This document shows positions 26,238 through 34,190 of a stretch of 64,000 bases of DNA, one piece after another. The DNA comes from JAGQRJ01 sp041402045. GTDB taxonomy: Bacteria; Planctomycetota; J058. Under the pieces are notes generated by a model that saw only the letters and a program-made list of their open reading frames with translations, searched no databases and was not told where the DNA came from. The stretch is from contig JAWKSZ010000043.1 in the NCBI GenBank assembly GCA_041402045.1, positions 1 to 64,000 on the forward strand, read 5' to 3'. The position numbers and the translations under genes are program-made. Each line of letters begins with the position of its first letter. Within the stretch, counting starts at the first letter, position 1.

Positions 26238-27833
26238 CTGACCCAGCCCGAGGGTCCACCTCAGGAGCCCGCCGACGCCAGCTCGGGGCGCGGAGCGATC
26301 AGCTCCAGCGAGACGATCGAGCTGGCCGGCGCCGAGACGACGCCCCCCCGCGGGGGCGGCGACCCCAGCACCGAGACCGGATCCCTCCTGGGCGGGCTGC
26401 GCTCGGGGTTGAGCGACCTGCGCCAGCGGGTCAGCGGCGAGTCCGGTGACCCGCCCCCGCCCCTGACCCCGGCCGACGAGTCCCACGCGGTCCTGCCCCC
26501 GGGCACCCAGCTCGGTCGCTACACCCTCGAGGCGACCCTGGGCAAGGGCGGCATGGGCGTGGTCTACAAGGCCCACGACACCTCGCTCAACCGCCACGTC
26601 GCGCTCAAGGTCCTCTCGCAGGACCTCAGCCGCAACAGCCAGTTCACCGCGCGCTTCCGCCGCGAGGCGCAGGCCTGCGCGCAGCTCAGCCACCCGAACA
26701 TTACGCACATTTACACGATCTCCGACGACACCGACCCCTGTCAGTACTTCGTCATGGAGTTCGTCGACGGCCCGACCCTCGCCGAGCGCGTCGAGCGCGA
26801 CGGGCCGCTGCCGGTGGGCGAGATCCTCGAGATCGGGCGCCAGACGGCGCGCGGCCTGCAGGCGGCGGCGCGGCACAAGATCGTGCACCGCGATATCAAG
26901 CCTTCGAACCTCATGCTCACGAGCTCGGGGCAGGTCAAGATCACCGACTTCGGCCTGGCCAAGGCGCGCGCCGACATGGGCCACACCCTCGACCTGACCT
27001 CGACCGGGGTCGTCATGGGCACGCCCTTGTTCATGAGCCCGGAGCAGGGCCGCGGGAAGACGATCGACCACCGCTCGGACATGTACAGCCTGGGCGCGAC
27101 CTTGTTCTTCCTCGCCTACGGCTGCCCGCCGTTCGAGGCGGACTCGCCGGTGGCGATCATTCTGCGCCACATAAACGACCAGGTCGTGTTCCCCGAGACC
27201 CGCGAGGTCCCCGAGTCGTTCAAGGCGCTCCTGCGCTACCTGCTGGCCAAGGACGCCTCGCGCCGGCCCCAGGACTACGACCAGCTCCTCGAGGACATAG
27301 ACCGCGCCGAGCGCGGCGAGACCCTGGCCCAGTCGGCGACGCGGGTCGTGACCCTCTCGCCGCCGCGGAGCACCGCGCGCCGCAGCCTGTTCAAGGCCGG
27401 CAAGCTCGCGGTGGCCCGCACGAACCTCAAGCTCAAGCGCCGCGACAAGGCCGAGGCCCTGCTCGCCGAGGCGATCCAGGACGGGGACCCCAGCCTGAGG
27501 TGCGAGGCCGCGCTGCTCCTGCTCGAGCTGCGCGAATCCGCGGGGGAGCACGGCGACGTCGAGCGCCTGATCCAGATCGTGGCCGAGACCGCGCGGGACC
27601 CGGAGACCAAGGCCTTCGCCGCCTGGAAGCTGGCCGAGCTCGACCAGCGCCGCGCGATCGAGAGCCTGGTGAACGCGGTCGAGCGCCTGCAGGCGATCGA
27701 GCTCGAGCGCCCGCCGGAGCTCCCGGCCGCGCTCCTCGACGAGCAGCTCGTGCGGCTGCGCGAGCAGCTCTCTGCCCTCGAGCGCGAGCAGGGCACGGTG
27801 CGCCTGTTCCTCGGGCGCTCTCCGGGCGCGTGA
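26238..27833 (+). CDS. Ser/Thr kinase with HEAT-like C-terminal region
   Basis: About 531 residues. A Ser/Thr/Gly-rich leader (about 1-90) precedes an intact kinase domain: GKGGMG, VALKVL, HRDIKPSN, DFGLAKA, GTPLFMSPEQ, DMYSLGA. After about residue 365 comes a helical region with no membrane segment (KAEALLAEAIQDGDPSLRCEAALLLLEL, KAFAAWKLAELD), resembling HEAT/TPR repeats. No ATG/GTG suits the start. CTG 26238, five bases after GGAGG, is the best initiation codon; TTG 26145 is an alternative. The stop overlaps the GTG of the ABC-class ATPase gene (GTGA). Confidence 0.85.
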   Translation: MTQPEGPPQEPADASSGRGAISSSETIELAGAETTPPRGGGDPSTETGSLLGGLRSGLSDLRQRVSGESGDPPPPLTPADESHAVLPPGTQLGRYTLEATLGKGGMGVVYKAHDTSLNRHVALKVLSQDLSRNSQFTARFRREAQACAQLSHPNITHIYTISDDTDPCQYFVMEFVDGPTLAERVERDGPLPVGEILEIGRQTARGLQAAARHKIVHRDIKPSNLMLTSSGQVKITDFGLAKARADMGHTLDLTSTGVVMGTPLFMSPEQGRGKTIDHRSDMYSLGATLFFLAYGCPPFEADSPVAIILRHINDQVVFPETREVPESFKALLRYLLAKDASRRPQDYDQLLEDIDRAERGETLAQSATRVVTLSPPRSTARRSLFKAGKLAVARTNLKLKRRDKAEALLAEAIQDGDPSLRCEAALLLLELRESAGEHGDVERLIQIVAETARDPETKAFAAWKLAELDQRRAIESLVNAVERLQAIELERPPELPAALLDEQLVRLREQLSALEREQGTVRLFLGRSPGA

Positions 27834-29564
27834 GCCCGCGCCGCTCGCGCCCGCCCCGCTCGGCGCCGGCCTCGGGCAGCCTCGACGACCTGGCCCGGCT
27901 CCTGGAGCGGATCGACGGCCGCCCCTACCCCGCCTACAAGGACGCCCGCGGCAGCTTCCACGAGGACGGGCTGACGCTGCAGATCGACCACGTGCAGGGC
28001 GACCCCTTCGCCGCCCCGAGTCGCCTGCGGGGCGTGCTCGCTCCCTCCGAGGCCGGGCTCCCGCCCTGGGCCCTCGAGACCCCGGCGCGGCGAGTGAGCT
28101 GCGCGGACTTCCTCCTGCGCCGCTTCGTGCGGGCGCTGGACGCCGAGTCCGCGCGGCTGGGGAGCGGCAAGAGCGGCGAGCTCTCGGTCCCGCGCCCAGG
28201 CCCCTGCGTCCTCGCGCGCTCGAGCCTGGTCGTGCACCCCGACGGCGCGGTCGAGGCGCGCTTCCAGGCGGGGCTCCCCGCCCGCGGGCGCCGGGTGCTG
28301 GGCCGCGCCGCCGCCGAGCTGCTGACCGAGCGCGTGCCCGCCGCCCTCGACGCGCTGGGGTTCGCCGAGCTCGATCCGGACGCGCTGCGCGCGCACCTGA
28401 ACGCCGTCGAGGACGCCCAGGCGCTGCGCGCCCAGCTCGCCGAGCGCGGGCTCGTGGCCTTCGTGGCCGAGGGCGCGGTGCTCCCCCGGCGCTCGGGGGT
28501 CGACCCGGGTCCGCTCCAGGGCGCGGTGGCGTTCCGCTCGCCCCCCGCGTTGACGGTCACCCTGGAGACGCCCCACGCCGGCGGCTGCGCGGGCTGGGGG
28601 TCCCCGCGGCGTGACCTTGATCACCGGCGGCGGCTACCACGGGAAGTCGACGCTCCTGCGCGCCCTCGAGCACGGGGTCTACGACCACGTGCCCGGCGAC
28701 GGCCGCGAGCGGGTGGTGAGCCTCGCCGACGCGGTCAAGGTCCGGGCCGAGGACGGCCGCGCGATCGCCGGCGTCGATATCAGCGCGTTCATTGCCGACC
28801 TGCCGGGGGACCACGACACGACGCGCTTCACCAGCGCCGACGCCAGCGGCTCGACCTCCCAGGCCGCGGCGATCGCCGAGGCCCTCGAAGCGGGCAGCGG
28901 CTGCCTGCTGATCGACGAGGACACCTCGGCCACGAACTTCATGATCCGCGACGCGCGCATGCAGGCCCTGGTGCCCACCGCCAAGGAGCCGATCACCCCG
29001 TTCCTCGACCGCGTGCGCCAGCTCGCCGAGGCGGGGATCTCGAGCGTGGTCGTGATCGGCGGCTCGGGGGACTACCTCGACGTGGCGGACACGGTCCTGA
29101 CCCTCGAGGCCTACGTGCCCCACGACGCCACCGCCCGCGCCCGCGAGGTGGCCGCCCGGTTGCCCAGCGCCCGCGAGGTCCTGCCCGGCACCTGGACCCC
29201 GCCCCGCCCCCGCCGGATCCGCCCCCGCTCCCTGGACGCGAGCAAGGGCCGCCGCGACGTCGCGCTCAAGGTCCCGAGCCTCGACCGCCTGCTCTACGGC
29301 AGCGAGGAGGTCCTCGTCGCCGCGGTCGAACAGCTCGTCGAGCCCGGCCAACTGCGCGCGATCGGCGAGGCCCTGGCCTGGATCTCCCGCGCCGACCCCG
29401 CACCCCTCGAGGTCAAGGAGCTCCTGGCCCGCGCGCTGGCCGCCCAGTCCGCGGACGGCCCCGAGGCGTTCCTGCGCGGCGCCCCCAGCGCCGGCCTCAG
29501 CGCCTTCCGCGCTCAGGAGCTGATCGCCGTCCTCGGCCGCCTGCGCGCCCTGGAGCTGGGGTAG
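27830..29564 (+). CDS. ABC-class predicted ATPase (two frame breaks in mid-gene)
   Basis: Matches the 'predicted ATPase of the ABC class' family (about 575 residues): an N-terminal region (SLDDLARLLERIDGRPYPAYKD, IDHVQGDPFA), Walker A GGGYHGKST, Walker B/signature LIDEDTSATNFMIRD, and VVIGGSGDYLDVAD. The N- and C-terminal halves lie in different frames. One missing base near 28583 and one missing C in the CCCC run near 28606 would restore the expected RLRGLGVPRGVTLITGGGYHGKST-type junction. The start is GTG 27830, overlapping the kinase stop by 4 bases. The family's function is unknown; soluble nucleotide-dependent RNA/protein remodelling is a guess. If the breaks are real the gene is dead. 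Confidence 0.8.
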
Positions 29565-29590
29565 GGGACTCGCTCGCGGGACTCTTCTTC

Positions 29591-29707
29591 GTAGGGGCGC
29601 AGCTCGCCTGCGCCCACCCCATTCCAGGAAACGACTCCTCCTGGGCAGAGCGTCGGTGCCCCGTCCGTAGCGGGGGTGGGATGGGCGCAGGCAAGCTGCG
29701 CCCCTAC
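29591..29707. repeat. Inverted-repeat (REP-like) element
   Basis: Arms of about 30 bases at 29591-29620 and 29672-29707, starting GTAGGGGCGCAGCT, are complementary with one mismatch and one short indel. They flank about 50 bases of spacer. A related single arm is at 23974-24003. It fills most of the 226-base gap between the ABC-class ATPase and the next gene. Confidence 0.65.
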
Positions 29708-29790
29708 AGAGAGACCCCCTGGCGCCTCGTGCATGACCGCTTCGCAGGCGTCGAGCGAGGCCTCGACTCAGCGCGCCTGCGCAGACGAAA

Positions 29791-30525
29791 CTACCCGTTG
29801 GACCCGGCCGATCCGTCAGGCGCGCACCGTTGCCGCACTGGATCGAAGTAACCCAGCGCCCAGGGGGCAACCTCCTCGCGCAAGCTCGAACACGCCTGGG
29901 GCCAACGCTGCCAGACTGCAGCGTATCCAAGGCCGACATGCGCGAGAGTGGGGACGTGAGCGTCCAGCGAGTGGACACACTTGCAGGCGTATTCTGCGAC
30001 CCGTCCAATCGGCGTCTCCGCGAACCCGTCCAGGGGCATGCCGGTCTCTGGGTGATCGCCCCAGGCCGCCTGACGTGCGTCTTCCTCCGCGAACCGCACC
30101 TCCATGAGGTTCATGTCGGTAGGTTCCAACAACCAGGTTTCCACCGTGCTGAGTGCACGCGACACTCGGCGGAACTCGTCGTCCCATTCCTGCGGCGATC
30201 GATCAGCTATCTGAAACCTGGCCACCGCGAGGACGACGCGCACCAGTGCGTCCCTGGGGAATTGCGCGAGCACCCTGCACCCTGCCTCGATCTTGCGTTT
30301 CGCCCCGGGCGGGATCGGGATCGGAAATTCCTCGATCCGGGACAGGTGTGGGCCTCCCTCACTGGCTGCGCGGGCCCCAGGTTCACCCACCCAATACGCT
30401 AGAGCGAACCTGTCTCGTGATAGGTCGCCCAACCTCAAGCGCTCCCGGAGCAGCGCCGCTTCGTCCCTGACCTCGCCGGAGGCTCGCCACCGGCGTTCCA
30501 ACCTCCGCAGCACCTCGTCCGTCAC
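29791..30525 (-). CDS. Hypothetical soluble protein, lower GC than its neighbours
   Basis: A 244-residue protein starting GTG 30525 (MTDEVLRRLERRWRASGEVRDEAALL). The first 50 residues have the pattern LRRLERxWRxSGxVxDEAxLLRERLRxGxLSxxRxxLA, a short helical motif I associate with uncharacterised myxobacterial/planctomycete proteins. The centre is helical (LVRVVLAVARFQIADRSPQEWDDEFRRVSRAL). There are no catalytic motifs. A sampled 60-base line within it is 63% GC, well below the neighbouring genes, suggesting recent acquisition. It is not obviously part of an operon. Confidence 0.6.
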   Translation of the reverse strand: MTDEVLRRLERRWRASGEVRDEAALLRERLRLGDLSRDRFALAYWVGEPGARAASEGGPHLSRIEEFPIPIPPGAKRKIEAGCRVLAQFPRDALVRVVLAVARFQIADRSPQEWDDEFRRVSRALSTVETWLLEPTDMNLMEVRFAEEDARQAAWGDHPETGMPLDGFAETPIGRVAEYACKCVHSLDAHVPTLAHVGLGYAAVWQRWPQACSSLREEVAPWALGYFDPVRQRCAPDGSAGSNG

Positions 30526-30658
30526 CCAGCGCCTTCCCTCACCGATTGCCTCCGCAATTGCGTCGCCCCGACCGACCGGTAGGGAGGCAACGCACCGTCG
30601 CGCCCCGGCCGCCGCGTGGTGCTCCCGGCCTCGCGCGAACTCGCCTCAGGTATCCCGC

Positions 30659-31411
30659 TCACGCCGTCGCGCCCTCGGCCGCCTCGACCAGATCGGCGAC
30701 TCGCGACAGGGTGACCTCGGCGGGGCCCTGCACGAACCAGCGCACGATCCCGCGGTGCGTGAGGCCGGTGGCCTCGAGGTCGAGTTGGCAGAGGGTGCCG
30801 CCGGCGGCGAAGGTCAGCTCGGGGAGCTCAGCGGCGGGATAGACCACGGCCGAGGTTCCCACGATCAGGCACACGTCGGCCTCCCGAGCCAGGCTCCGGG
30901 CCTCCTCCAGCACGTCCCGCGGGAGCTCTTCGCCGAAGAGCACCACGTCGGGCTTGAGCACGGCGTCGCAGCGCGCGCAGCGCGGAACCTCGGCCGGCAC
31001 GAGCGCAGCCCGGGGCGTAACCTCGTCGCAGTCGAGGCAGCGCAGGCGCTCCCCGCTCCCGTGGAGCTCGAGCACCCGGGTCGACCCCGCGCGCTGGTGC
31101 AAGCGATCCACGTTCTGGGTGATCACGGCGTGCAGGCGGCCCGCGCGCTCGAGGCGCACCAGGGCTTCGTGGGCGGGGTTGGGCACGACCTCGGCGAAGG
31201 ACGCCTCCAGCGCGCGGTGGAACGCCCACCACCCGACCGGGTCGCGGCGGAACGCGTCCACGGTGCCGAACTCTTCGGGGGGATAGCGCTCCCAGATCCC
31301 GCCCTTGCTGCGGAAGTCGGGGATCCCGCTGGGCACGGACACGCCCGCGCCGGTGAGGACGATCACCCGCTCGGCCTCGAGCAGGGCGTCGCGAATGCCG
31401 TAGACGCTCAT
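30659..31411 (-). CDS. Sir2-family NAD-dependent protein deacylase
   Basis: A 250-residue sirtuin. NAD motifs are GAGVSVPSGIPDFRS and TQNVDRLHQRAG, the catalytic His is in ELHGSGERLRC, the zinc cysteines are CLDC and CARC, and GTSAVVYPAAELP is near the C-terminus. It removes acyl groups from protein lysines using NAD+. The start is ATG 31411. It is an orphan gene running in the same direction as, but 54 bases past, the Bcp gene. Confidence 0.93.
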   Translation of the reverse strand: MSVYGIRDALLEAERVIVLTGAGVSVPSGIPDFRSKGGIWERYPPEEFGTVDAFRRDPVGWWAFHRALEASFAEVVPNPAHEALVRLERAGRLHAVITQNVDRLHQRAGSTRVLELHGSGERLRCLDCDEVTPRAALVPAEVPRCARCDAVLKPDVVLFGEELPRDVLEEARSLAREADVCLIVGTSAVVYPAAELPELTFAAGGTLCQLDLEATGLTHRGIVRWFVQGPAEVTLSRVADLVEAAEGATA

Positions 31412-31465
31412 GCTCCTACGGTGGCGTGGTCACCGGCGACGTGCACGTCCGCCGACTCGCCCGCC

Positions 31466-31906
31466 TTACCCCAGCGAGTCGAGCAGGGCCCGGGGGTGGG
31501 TCTTGGGGTTCACGCCTTCGTGCACGCCCTCGATCGTGCCCTCGCCCGAGATCACGTAGGTGTTGCGGTTGGGGTAGGGCTGGCCGTCGACGTAGGCGCC
31601 GTAGGCCTTGGCGATCGAGTGGTCGGTGTCCGAGAGCAGCGGGTAGCTGAAGCGATACTTGGTGTGGAAGGCCTTGTTCGCGCCCGGGGTGTCGTAGCTC
31701 ACGCCGAGGATCTGGGTGCCCTGATCGGCGTAGCGCTCGGCGAGGTCGCGGTAGTTGCAGCCCTCGCGGGTGCAGCCCGGGGTGTCGGCCTTGGGATAGA
31801 ACCAGAGCACCACGCGCTTGCCGGCGAAGTCGGCGAGGGAGACCGGGTTCCCCTCCTGATCCTGGGTGCTGAAGGCGGGGGCGGTGTCTCCGACCTTGAC
31901 GCTCAT
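31466..31906 (-). CDS. bcp: Thioredoxin-dependent peroxiredoxin (Bcp/PrxQ)
   Basis: A 146-residue protein. GDTAPAFSTQDQEGN, then FYPKADTPGCTREGCNYRD with the peroxidatic Cys in TPGCT and a resolving Cys five residues later (alpha-2 PrxQ type). It reduces hydroperoxides in the cytoplasm with thioredoxin. The start is ATG 31906 preceded by AAAGGAG. It follows the radical-SAM gene by 14 bases and is probably co-transcribed with it. It has normal Cys, unlike the selenoprotein candidate. Confidence 0.95.
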   Translation of the reverse strand: MSVKVGDTAPAFSTQDQEGNPVSLADFAGKRVVLWFYPKADTPGCTREGCNYRDLAERYADQGTQILGVSYDTPGANKAFHTKYRFSYPLLSDTDHSIAKAYGAYVDGQPYPNRNTYVISGEGTIEGVHEGVNPKTHPRALLDSLG

Positions 31907-31920
31907 GAGGGCTCCTTTGC

Positions 31921-33771
31921 TCAGCGCGGGGTGAGGCTGTCGAGCCAGCGGGCGGTCCCCAGGGGGTCGCTGGCGAACTGGGTCTGAAACTGCTCCCACA
32001 AGGCCTCGGGGTCCTCGGTGAACCAGACCACGGACTCGGGGCCGTGGCGCACCGCGAGGATCGAGTGGGTGTCCAGGCGCTCGGGGCGCTCTGCGCGCTC
32101 GCCCGCGGCCCAGGCCAGGAGCGACGCGTGCTCGAAGTACTTGGGCACGACGACGTGCTCGATGTGGTCGAGCTGGGCGACGACGGGCTCGGAGCGCCAG
32201 AAGGGGACCTCGCAGCTGAACAGCTCGCGGAGCTCGGGGTCCGCGTCCTCGATCAGCTCGCCCAGGGCCAGGAGCGTGGCGTTGTTGCGCGTGATCCGGT
32301 CCGGATCGAGCAGCGCCTCGCCGCCGTGCTCCTGGATCGCGTCCAGGACCTCGCGGGGGGTGTGCTCGCCGTGGAGCAGGAGCGCGTAGAACGTGCGCGA
32401 GCACACGCCGAACAGCACCCGCAGCACGTTGCGGCGCACGAGGGTGCGCCGGGTCTCCTCGGGGGAGGTGTGGATCGAGTCCAAGGGGAACAGCTCGACC
32501 TCGGAGCGCCACGCCTCGCGCAGGGTGTGGCCCGGGATCGGGTCCACGTCCGCCGAGGCGCGCTCGTCGTAGCGCAGCTCGTCCTTGTGCTTGAACAGGT
32601 CCGCGCCGGGGTAGAAGCGCAGGGACGCGGTCGAGACGTCGCCGCGGATCGCGGGGTGCGCGCGCCAGCGCGCGGCGGCGAGGAGCGTCTCGTTGAGCTC
32701 CTCGTCGGTCTCCTCGGGGAAGCCAATGATGATCCCGGTGCTCGGCTTTATGTGCTGCCGCGCGGTGACCTCGACCGCCTCGTGGATCTTGGCCGGCTTG
32801 AGCTTCTTGCCCGTCCAGGCCTGGCGCTCGACGCTCAGGCTCTCGATCCCGAAGAAGATCGAGGTGCAGCCCGCGAGGAACATGGCCTCGGCCAGCTCCT
32901 CGGTCAGGTTGTCGGTGCGCGAGGTGCAGCTCCACTCCACGTCGAGGTTCCGCTCGCGGATCTCCTGGCAGAGCTCGAGCACGTAGCTCTTCTTGGCCAC
33001 CAGGTTGTCGTGCAGGAGCTCGAAGCGGTTCGTGCCCAGGTGCTCGATCCCCCAGGCGATCTCGTCCACCAGCCGCGGCGCCGACTTCACCCGGTACTTG
33101 CGCTGGAACATGTTCGTGGTCGAGCAGAAGTTGCAGTTGTAGGGGCAGCCGCGGCCGGCCTCGAGGGGGATCACCGGGTTGCAGGCCAGGTAGTCCCGGG
33201 GCTCGACCAGGTGGTAGGCCGGGAGCGGGAGCGCGTCCAGGTCCTCGATCACCCCCCCCGAGGGGTTGCGCACGACCTCGCCCCCGCGCCGCCAGGTCAG
33301 CCCGGGGATCAGCGCCAGCTTCTGCGGCGGGTCCGCGTATTCGAGGGCGCGCAGGAGCTGGGGGAAGGTGCGGTCGCCCTCGTCGCGCAGCACGTAGTCC
33401 ACGCTCGGGAACTGCTCGAGCACCTGGGTGTCGACGAAGGTCACGTGGGGGCCGCCGAGCACGATCGGCACCTGGGGGTGCTTGCGCTTGACCTCCTCCA
33501 CGAACTCCATGGTGATCCCGAAGTTGTAGGACCAGGTCGTGATCCCGATCAGGTCGATCTCTTTGCTCCGCCGCGGCAGGCGCCGGAGGAACTGGGTGCG
33601 GAACGAGCGCTGGGGGTCGAAGTCGCCGGCCTTCACGAACAGGTTCAGGTCGACGACGTGGGGCTCGTGCCCCTCGGCCTCGAGGATCGCGCCCAGGAGC
33701 AGGAGCCCCAGCGGCGGTTGGACGTCGCTCGCGATCCCCAGGTAGGGGGGCTGCACCAGATAGACCTGCAT
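31921..33771 (-). CDS. B12-binding radical SAM enzyme
   Basis: A 616-residue protein. The N-terminal cobalamin-binding Rossmann domain (about 1-150: PPLGLLLLGAILEAEGHEPHVVDLN, GGPHVTFVD) is followed by the radical SAM core with RGCPYNCNFCS (CxxxCxxC, 4Fe-4S) near residue 195 and GIESLSVERQAWTGKKL and GIIIGFPEET downstream. A helical C-terminal region of about 200 residues is of unknown type. Such class-B enzymes methylate unactivated carbons or rearrange substrates. The start is ATG 33771; an in-frame upstream ATG at 33807 lacks an RBS. It is upstream of bcp in a probable two-gene operon. Confidence 0.9.
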   Translation of the reverse strand: MQVYLVQPPYLGIASDVQPPLGLLLLGAILEAEGHEPHVVDLNLFVKAGDFDPQRSFRTQFLRRLPRRSKEIDLIGITTWSYNFGITMEFVEEVKRKHPQVPIVLGGPHVTFVDTQVLEQFPSVDYVLRDEGDRTFPQLLRALEYADPPQKLALIPGLTWRRGGEVVRNPSGGVIEDLDALPLPAYHLVEPRDYLACNPVIPLEAGRGCPYNCNFCSTTNMFQRKYRVKSAPRLVDEIAWGIEHLGTNRFELLHDNLVAKKSYVLELCQEIRERNLDVEWSCTSRTDNLTEELAEAMFLAGCTSIFFGIESLSVERQAWTGKKLKPAKIHEAVEVTARQHIKPSTGIIIGFPEETDEELNETLLAAARWRAHPAIRGDVSTASLRFYPGADLFKHKDELRYDERASADVDPIPGHTLREAWRSEVELFPLDSIHTSPEETRRTLVRRNVLRVLFGVCSRTFYALLLHGEHTPREVLDAIQEHGGEALLDPDRITRNNATLLALGELIEDADPELRELFSCEVPFWRSEPVVAQLDHIEHVVVPKYFEHASLLAWAAGERAERPERLDTHSILAVRHGPESVVWFTEDPEALWEQFQTQFASDPLGTARWLDSLTPR

Positions 33772-33878
33772 GGGGCCGATCCTACTTCCTCGGGCCGAGG
33801 CGAGCACGCGCCCGCGGGCCCGCCCCGTGTGTCGCGCGAGCGGGCCCCGGCAACTATCCTCGGAGGCTGGAGGAGCCC

Positions 33879-34190
33879 GTGCTGGACCCGTTCTTGACCC
33901 GCGCCCTGGCCAAGAGCTCCGCGCTGCGCGCGGTGGTGGAGGGAGAGCTCGCGCGGCTCGCGGGCGAGGGCTTCCTCTCCGCCGAGGACGCCGAGGCCCT
34001 GCGCAGCGAGCACGCCGAGCGCCTGCGCGAGCTCACCGAGGGCGCGGGGGAGCAGGCGAGCGCCCTGCTCTCCGGGCTCGCGAGCGGGCTGCGCCAGGCG
34101 CTGGACCTCCCCAGCCGAGCCGAGGTCGTGGCCCTGACCGAGGAGCTGCGCCAGGCCCGGCAGCGGGCGGAGGAGGCGTCCGGCCCCTGA
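33879..34190 (+). CDS. Small coiled-coil phasin-like protein
   Basis: A 103-residue protein starting GTG 33879 after GGAGG. It is entirely helical (VVEGELARLAGEGFLSAEDAEALRSEHAERL, EELRQARQRAEEA) and resembles the short phasin / PHA-granule regulator family with a terminal coiled coil. No PHA genes are in the window, so granule association is unproven. Its TGA overlaps the proposed CTG start of the next gene by 3 bases. Confidence 0.6.
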   Translation: MLDPFLTRALAKSSALRAVVEGELARLAGEGFLSAEDAEALRSEHAERLRELTEGAGEQASALLSGLASGLRQALDLPSRAEVVALTEELRQARQRAEEASGP

